A stretch of DNA of 11,408 nucleotides from contig JADCCH010000001.1 in NCBI GenBank assembly GCA_020252865.1, forward strand, positions 1 through 11,408, given 5' to 3'. Made by a program: the position numbers and the translations under genes. Origin of the DNA: Methylobacterium sp. Lineage in GTDB: Bacteria > Pseudomonadota > Alphaproteobacteria > Rhizobiales > Beijerinckiaceae. Shown here in pieces: positions 7,584-11,408 of this stretch (positions are counted from its first letter, which is position 1; each line of letters starts with the position of its first letter). The notes beneath the pieces are model-generated. The model was not told the DNA's origin. It saw only the letters and a list, made by a program, of their open reading frames with translations, and did not search any database.

Positions 7584-7630
7584 TTGACTCTCGCGCCATG
7601 TTCGAACGGTATACCGGCATGGTATTCCAT
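7584..7630 (+). promoter_or_regulatory. Candidate promoter and overlapping dyads at the GntR gene start
   Basis: TTGACT (7584-7589) is followed, 18 bases later, by GGTATA (7608-7613) within the perfect palindrome GGTATACC (7608-7615). The dyad ATGGTATTCCAT (7619-7630) follows immediately. FadR/FCD-type GntR proteins commonly bind dyads with a GT/AC core, so autorepression is plausible. A start near 7619 would make the mRNA leaderless, beginning at the second ATG. Confidence 0.35.
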
Positions 7631-8308
7631 CTCGATCAGAAGCCAAATCAGGTCTACGAGGCGCTGCGCGGCGATATTCTTGCCTTCCAGCTCGCGCCCG
7701 AACTCGCCTTGTCCGAACGCTGGCTCGAGGATCGCTACGGCGCGTCGCGCACGCCGATCCGCGCGGCCCTGGCCCGGCTGGAAAGCGAGGGTCTCGTGCT
7801 GCGTGATGGCCGCGTCCGCCGCGTCGCACCGCTCTCGCTCGACGAGATGCGCGAGGCCGTCGTGTTCCGCGCCACGCTCGAGCGCGAGGCCGTGCGGCTC
7901 TTCACCCCGCGCGCGACCGAAGCGGAGCTGCAACTCCTCCATACGCTCGGCACCACGGATGCCGAGAATGCCGAGCCGGGCCAGACCAATGTGGAAGGGA
8001 TGCTGACAGCCGCCGAACTCTTCCACCTCGAAATCGCACGGATGAGCGGCAACCGCTTTCTGGCCCGCGCCGTGGAAGAAGTGATGATGCGCCTCTACCG
8101 CGCACGCTACATGGCCGCGCTTTCGCCCGAGGGCCGGGCGCGCGCCACGGCCGAACATGTGGGCATCGTCAAAGCCATCCGCGAGCGCGATGCCGGGAAG
8201 GCCAGCGCGCTGATGGGCGCCCATGTGGAAGCCGCCGGCGCGCATCTGATGGAGCGGCTCACCGCGGGCGGAACCGGCGTCGTGGTGCCGTTCCGGGTGG
8301 TGGCCTGA
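7598..8308 (+). CDS. GntR-family transcriptional regulator, FCD (FadR-type) domain
   Basis: A 236-residue regulator. The N-terminal winged helix-turn-helix spans about residues 15-77, with QVYEALRGDIL, the recognition-helix signature SRTPIRAALARLESEGLV and the wing RDGRVRRV. The FCD ligand-binding domain follows, with metal-site histidines at H143 (ELFHLEIA), H187 (AEHVGIV) and H209 (GAHVEA). The aspartate usually four residues before the first histidine is alanine here. Such proteins typically repress nearby catabolic genes and respond to organic acids. Neither possible ATG (7598 or 7619) has a clear Shine-Dalgarno sequence; 7619 would give 229 residues and fits the candidate promoter as a leaderless start. 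It follows the SDR gene closely on the same strand and probably controls it. Confidence 0.9.
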   Translation: MFERYTGMVFHLDQKPNQVYEALRGDILAFQLAPELALSERWLEDRYGASRTPIRAALARLESEGLVLRDGRVRRVAPLSLDEMREAVVFRATLEREAVRLFTPRATEAELQLLHTLGTTDAENAEPGQTNVEGMLTAAELFHLEIARMSGNRFLARAVEEVMMRLYRARYMAALSPEGRARATAEHVGIVKAIRERDAGKASALMGAHVEAAGAHLMERLTAGGTGVVVPFRVVA

Positions 8309-8368
8309 CATCAGGCGATCCATGCGAGCGAAGACGCCGAAGCCCGGCCCGATCACGGCGCAGAAGCG

Positions 8369-9232
8369 TCAGCCTTTCTGCGCTTCCTCCAGGTAGATCG
8401 CGCGCAGCTTCTTCGTGATCGGACCGGGCATCCCGCCCGCGATCTTCTCGCCATCGACCGCCACCACGGGCATCACGAAGGATGAGGCCGAGGTGTAGAA
8501 GACCTCGCGCGCAGCCAGCATTTCCTGCCGCGAGAAGGGGCGCTCCTCCACATGGAGCCCGGTTTCGCGCGCAAGACGCATCACCGAGGAGCGCGTGACG
8601 CCCGGAAGGACGCTGTTCGACAGCGCCCGCGTGACCAGCACCCCCGCGCTCGACAGGATGAAGAAGGTCGAGGAAGCCCCTTCCGTCACCACGCCATCCT
8701 CCAGCATCACGGCTTCGGCGACGCCCGCACGTTTCGCCTCGAACTTCGCGAGGACCTGCGCGAGCAGGGCCACGGACTTGATGTCGCGCCGGGCCCAGCG
8801 GAGATCATCGACGGTGATCACCGCAGCGCCGGTCTCGGCCATGGGGTTCGCGAGCAGGTTCTTCGCCTGCGTGAACATCACGACATTGGGGGCGACATCA
8901 TCAGGGCAGGTGAATTCGCGCTCATGGGTGCCGCGCGTCACCTCGATATAGACCGTGCCCTGCTTCAGATCGTTCTGCCGGACAAGTTCGCGCTGGATGG
9001 CGGTCCATTCGGGAATGGTGTGCGGATTGCGAATGCCGATGGCCTTGAGCGAGCGGTCGAGCCGGGCAAGATGCGGTTCGTTGTCGACGAAATGGTCGCC
9101 CAGCACCGCTGTCACCTCGTAGATGCCATCGCCGAACAGAAAACCGCGATCCATGATCGGCAAAGTGGCTTCAGCGAGCGGAAGGTAGCGCCCGTTCACA
9201 TAGGCGATGCGGAGCGTGACGGGGGCGGACAT
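8369..9232 (-). CDS. dat: D-amino-acid aminotransferase (fold-type IV PLP)
   Basis: A 287-residue fold-type IV PLP transaminase, standard length. Landmarks: YVNGRYLPLAEA, DRGFLFGDGIYEV (28-40), the Schiff-base lysine K152 in RRDIKSVALL, E184 in VTEGASSTFF that contacts the pyridine nitrogen, and LPGVTRSSV at the phosphate site. The pattern fits D-alanine/D-amino-acid transaminase, which exchanges amino groups between D-amino acids and 2-oxo acids (D-Ala + 2-oxoglutarate to pyruvate + D-Glu), rather than branched-chain aminotransferase. The carboxylate-trap segment, R-x-H in the Bacillus enzyme, reads GTHEREF here, so the arginine (R105) is kept but the histidine position is F107. ATG at 9232 has GGAG seven bases upstream. 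It lies 61 bases after lysR on the same strand and near dgcN, which fits D-amino-acid catabolism. Confidence 0.9.
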   Translation of the reverse strand: MSAPVTLRIAYVNGRYLPLAEATLPIMDRGFLFGDGIYEVTAVLGDHFVDNEPHLARLDRSLKAIGIRNPHTIPEWTAIQRELVRQNDLKQGTVYIEVTRGTHEREFTCPDDVAPNVVMFTQAKNLLANPMAETGAAVITVDDLRWARRDIKSVALLAQVLAKFEAKRAGVAEAVMLEDGVVTEGASSTFFILSSAGVLVTRALSNSVLPGVTRSSVMRLARETGLHVEERPFSRQEMLAAREVFYTSASSFVMPVVAVDGEKIAGGMPGPITKKLRAIYLEEAQKG

Positions 9233-9293
9233 GGGAGAACTCCGGGCATGGATCGGGCTGCCGGGCCGTCGCCCGGCGGTGTTTCAGGAAGGA

Positions 9294-10262
9294 TCAGGGC
9301 GAGCCCAAACTGCCGCGCGGACGGACGAAGCCGGTCTGCAGGCGCGGGGGCAAGGATGCCGGCTGCTGCCGCCCCCCCGTGAGCACCTGCCAGAGGCGCA
9401 CGACGGCGGGCTTCTCGAGCTTGTGATCCTTGAGCGCCACGATGGAGAGCGGCAGCGACCAGTGATCATCGCCGAGTGGAACCAGTGCCCCCGGCGGCGC
9501 GCGCTTCACCGTGCTCTCCGGCAACCAGGCAATGCCGTGGCCGGCCATCGCCATGTCGCGCAGGATATCGGACATGTCGGTCTCGATGATGCGCGTATGC
9601 TTGCCGATGCCGCCCGCCGTCTCGATGATGAGATCGACGAGCCGCGCGAAATAGACCGATCGCGAATACATCAATAGCGGCACGGACTTGTCGCCGTGCC
9701 GGGGCAAGGTGAGGCCCATCCGCGCAACGAGGCCGGGGCTCGCATAGGGACGCAGGCGGTCGCGATTGATTTCCACGCTCTCGATGCGCTGCGGCTCGGG
9801 GTGAACCGGCTGCTGCGCGCTCGTCCAGCAGATCATGAGCTCGGTCGCGCCGGAGAGCAGGCCGATCGCGAGATCATGCACATTGCCCGTGGCGATCTCG
9901 CAGGTCAGGCGCAGGTCGCGCGTCCATTGCGCCCACCAGCTCGGCAGGCAGGCCGTCGCGAGCGCGAAAGGCACGGCGATCCGCACATGGTCGGGCCGGC
10001 TCGGCGCGCCCTGGCGCATTTCGGCGCGGGCATCGAGAATCTCGGCGAGGATCTTTCCGGCCGTCTCGCGAAAATGCTCTCCAGCGGGCGTGAGGCGCGT
10101 GGGGATGATCGAGCGGTCGATCAGGGCCGCGCCCACCCATGCCTCGAGCTGCTGGATGCGCCGCGAGAAGGCCGCCTGCGAGGCGTTGCGCTGCTCGGCC
10201 GCACGGGTGAAATTTCCCGTCTCGGCCACGGCGAGAAAATCCTGAAGCCAGCGAATTTCCAT
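9294..10262 (-). CDS. LysR-family transcriptional regulator, probable DgcR-type
   Basis: A 322-residue LysR protein. The N-terminal helix-turn-helix (about 18-37) is typical: FLAVAETGNFTRAAEQRNASQAAFSRRIQQLE, with the usual A-F-S-R-R-I recognition helix and the RLTPAGEHF linker entry (56-64). The rest is a periplasmic-binding-protein-like effector domain, with a Pro/Arg-rich, probably disordered C-terminal tail after about residue 297. It is transcribed away from dgcN, the normal arrangement for a LysR protein controlling its divergent neighbour, and towards the D-amino-acid aminotransferase, with which it may be co-transcribed. By position it is the likely regulator of D-glutamate/D-amino-acid use; the effector is not deducible from sequence. 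ATG at 10262 has GGGGGT about six bases upstream. Confidence 0.92.
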   Translation of the reverse strand: MEIRWLQDFLAVAETGNFTRAAEQRNASQAAFSRRIQQLEAWVGAALIDRSIIPTRLTPAGEHFRETAGKILAEILDARAEMRQGAPSRPDHVRIAVPFALATACLPSWWAQWTRDLRLTCEIATGNVHDLAIGLLSGATELMICWTSAQQPVHPEPQRIESVEINRDRLRPYASPGLVARMGLTLPRHGDKSVPLLMYSRSVYFARLVDLIIETAGGIGKHTRIIETDMSDILRDMAMAGHGIAWLPESTVKRAPPGALVPLGDDHWSLPLSIVALKDHKLEKPAVVRLWQVLTGGRQQPASLPPRLQTGFVRPRGSLGSP

Positions 10263-10274
10263 GCTGCACCCCCG

Positions 10275-10300
10275 GATGCCGCATCCGGCATCAGTTCTGA
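10275..10300. promoter_or_regulatory. Dyads immediately upstream of lysR
   Basis: GATGCCG (10275-10281) and CGGCATC (10286-10292) form a perfect 7-bp dyad with a 4-base centre, 12 bases before the lysR ATG. It overlaps a second dyad, TCAG-TT-CTGA (10291-10300). The position suits an autoregulatory site or a hairpin in the lysR leader that could hide its ribosome site. Which regulator binds, if any, is unknown. Confidence 0.35.
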
Positions 10301-10337
10301 ATGACGGGTCTCATGCTGTCCGATGCGCACCGCAGAG

Positions 10338-10437
10338 GCCAATGCGAATTTTGCATCGGTAGCAGGATTCGAACCTGCTGGCGAGGGGGTGTTTGCCCTC
10401 GATTCGGCCTTCGAGCGGATGGAAAACTTGCATTGGC
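10338..10437 (-). ncRNA. tRNA-like structured element with consensus T-arm, function unknown
   Basis: On the minus strand AGCAGG-TTCGAAT-CCTGCT (10361-10379) is a textbook tRNA T-arm with a 7-base loop. Two bases before it is a second hairpin, CGAGGG/CCCTCG (10382-10387 and 10396-10401) with an 8-base loop, placed like an anticodon arm but without a U33-type loop. A third, CTCGA/TCGAG (10398-10402 and 10411-10415), overlaps the second, so the two exclude each other. All are enclosed by a 22-base imperfect inverted repeat (10338-10359 and 10416-10437) beginning with GCCAATGC/GCATTGGC. No 5' acceptor strand matching the T-arm's 3' flank exists nearby, so it is not an intact tRNA. It may be a tRNA remnant, a lysR leader structure, a regulatory dyad or chance. 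Confidence 0.35.
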
Positions 10438-10462
10438 GACAACCCTTCGCTGCAAGCACAAT
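10433..10462 (+). promoter_or_regulatory. Candidate dgcN promoter with upstream TTGCAT repeats
   Basis: TTGGCG (10433-10438) is followed by 18 bases and CACAAT (10457-10462), predicting a start near 10469 and a leader of about 56 bases. Two similar nonamers, TTGCATCGG (10351-10359) and TTGCATTGG (10428-10436), lie 77 bases apart in the same orientation, and TGCAAG (10451-10456) inverts the second. Sites at such spacing could be LysR contacts. The matches are weak. Confidence 0.3.
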
Positions 10463-10463
10463 C

Positions 10464-10496
10464 CCTCTGTTGCCAGAGGTGGCCGGAAGCGGGCCA
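10464..10496 (+). promoter_or_regulatory. Tandem hairpins in the dgcN leader
   Basis: CCTCTG-TTGC-CAGAGG (10464-10479) is a perfect 6-bp stem with a 4-base loop. TGGCC (10480-10484) and GGCCA (10492-10496) form a second stem directly after it. There is no T run, so these look like leader structures between promoter and ribosome site rather than an intrinsic terminator. An alternative pairing of CCGGA (10483-10487) with TCCGG (10497-10501) competes with the second stem. Confidence 0.35.
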
Positions 10497-10524
10497 TCCG
10501 GCTTGGACACCCGAGGAGAAGACC

Positions 10525-11408
10525 ATGATCGTCGAAGCCCCCTACCTGATGTTCCTGGGCGATGTCCCGGATCAGCTCGCGGCCAAGACGGCACAGGGCA
10601 TTGTCGACTGGCGCCCGGAATGGTGCCGCGGCCAGTTGCGCCTGGCGGGCTGCAAGGCCGACCTGAAGATCCCCGACATGACCATCGAGGAAGCCGCGAA
10701 GGCCGGTTGCCGCACGCTCATCGTGGGTGTGGCCAATGCCGGCGGCATTTTGCCCGATCATTGGTCCGAGACCATCGTGAAGGCCATCGAGGCCGGGATG
10801 GATGTCGCGAGCGGACTGCATGCGCGCCTCGCTTCCAAGCCCGTCATCGCCGAGGCCGCCTTGCGCCACAATCGCCGCCTCACGGATGTGCGCCATTCGA
10901 GCGAGACCTTCGCGACCGGCAAGGGCACGAAGCGTCCGGGACTGCGCCTGCTGACCGTCGGCACGGATTGCTCCGTAGGCAAGAAATACACCGCGCTCGC
11001 GCTCGAAAGGGAGATGCGCCAGCAGGGCCTCGACGCGGATTTCCGCGCGACGGGCCAGACCGGACTGTTCATCTCGGGCCGGGGCGTTGCAATCGATGCG
11101 GTGGTCGCGGATTTCATCTCCGGTGCGGTCGAATGGATTTCACCCGCTGCCGCACCGAACCATTGGGATCTGATCGAGGGCCAGGGCTCGCTGTTCCACC
11201 CCTCCTTCGCGGGCGTATCGCTGGGCCTGCTGCATGGCGCGCAGCCCGATTGCTTCGTCATCTGCCACGAGCCGACCCGCACCACCATGCGCGGCGTGAA
11301 GCATTCCCTGCCCTCGATCCGCGCGGTGATCGACCTCAGCATCTCCTGCGGAAAGCTCACCAACCCGGCGATCCGGCCCGTGGGCATCTCCGTGAATACC
11401 GAACATCT
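10525..11408 (+). CDS. dgcN: DUF1611 / DgcN-family N-acetyltransferase, 3' end outside window
   Basis: 294 codons are visible; the gene continues past the right edge, where perhaps 40-50 residues are missing by family length. It has the two-part DUF1611 architecture: an N-terminal Rossmann-like domain (GVANAGGILPDHW, 68-80; ASGLHARL, 95-102) and a P-loop-like C-terminal domain opening with GTDCSVGKKYTAL (146-158), then RATGQTG and WDLIEGQGSLFHPSFAG (214-230), HEPTR and ISCGKLTNP. The IEGQGSLFHP and GTDCxVGK motifs are diagnostic. In the D-glutamate pathway as I know it, DgcN N-acetylates D-glutamate, and the epimerase DgcA converts the product to N-acetyl-L-glutamate. ATG at 10525 has AGGAG six bases upstream. 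It is divergent from lysR, and the D-amino-acid aminotransferase nearby supports a role in D-amino-acid catabolism. Other DUF1611 proteins may act on different substrates. Confidence 0.88.
   Translation, partial: MIVEAPYLMFLGDVPDQLAAKTAQGIVDWRPEWCRGQLRLAGCKADLKIPDMTIEEAAKAGCRTLIVGVANAGGILPDHWSETIVKAIEAGMDVASGLHARLASKPVIAEAALRHNRRLTDVRHSSETFATGKGTKRPGLRLLTVGTDCSVGKKYTALALEREMRQQGLDADFRATGQTGLFISGRGVAIDAVVADFISGAVEWISPAAAPNHWDLIEGQGSLFHPSFAGVSLGLLHGAQPDCFVICHEPTRTTMRGVKHSLPSIRAVIDLSISCGKLTNPAIRPVGISVNTEH

Noticed and set aside
6677..7597. Upstream part of a 543-codon plus-strand frame that ends in the GntR protein
   Set aside because: Before the GntR start the frame overlaps the SDR gene in another phase and gives Arg-rich low-complexity sequence; only the part from 7598 or 7619 is real. 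A fusion protein is not supported.
8303..8383. Short dyads between gntR and dat (GCCTGA/TCAGGC at 8303-8316; GCGCAGA/TCTGCGC at 8358-8383)
   Set aside because: They lie over stop codons, have no T runs, and the second has a long loop and competing pairing; too weak to call terminators.
8552..9382. Plus-strand frame of 276 codons
   Set aside because: It is antisense to the D-amino-acid aminotransferase, with no domain signal.
10338..10437. Calling a complete tRNA gene
   Set aside because: The T-arm is excellent, but there is no D-arm, no U33-type anticodon loop and no 5' strand complementary to TACCGAT after the T-arm.

Overview
The window is GC-rich, densely packed bacterial chromosome. The proteins (an alphaproteobacterial-type YacG, a Maf of the YhdE type, a FadR-type GntR regulator, a LysR regulator with a DgcN-family enzyme) and a decayed intergenic element typical of Hyphomicrobiales/Rhizobiales (about 2361-2457) suggest an alphaproteobacterium, probably Hyphomicrobiales. 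This placement is recognition from memory, not a search. I see no insertion sequence, phage, CRISPR array, rRNA or complete tRNA.

Layout. (1) 1-2204, plus strand: the 3' part of a protein with two DUF1566 (Lcl C-terminal) domains, a stem-loop after its stop, then a saccharopine-dehydrogenase-like Rossmann protein. (2) 2205-2504: non-coding, with the Hyphomicrobiales-type element and a stem-loop that could end the next gene. (3) 2505-6502, minus strand: reading right to left, maf, an SDR oxidoreductase, a Tas-like aldo/keto reductase and yacG, with gaps of 3, 27 and 7 bases, so very likely one operon; a cystathionine gamma-synthase-like PLP enzyme follows after 100 bases. Two oxidoreductases sit between maf and yacG, which are usually close neighbours in this group. 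(4) 6533-8308, plus strand: an SDR of the class lacking the Tyr/Lys catalytic pair, followed by a GntR/FCD regulator. A shared GGCATGGTAT motif lies upstream of the SDR and over the start of the regulator, a plausible operator. (5) 8369-11408: a D-amino-acid aminotransferase and a LysR regulator on minus, divergent from a DgcN-type (DUF1611) N-acetyltransferase that runs off the right edge.

The last block is the most coherent functional unit. A D-amino-acid transaminase can collect amino groups from D-amino acids as D-glutamate. DgcN N-acetylates D-glutamate so that the epimerase DgcA, predicted just outside the window, can convert it to the L form. The LysR protein is the likely DgcR-type regulator.

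The 262-base region between lysR and dgcN is unusually structured. It holds a consensus tRNA T-arm on the minus strand, enclosed with a second hairpin in a 22-base imperfect inverted repeat; a stem-loop just before lysR; and two hairpins in the dgcN leader. It is the part of the window I can least explain by standard features.
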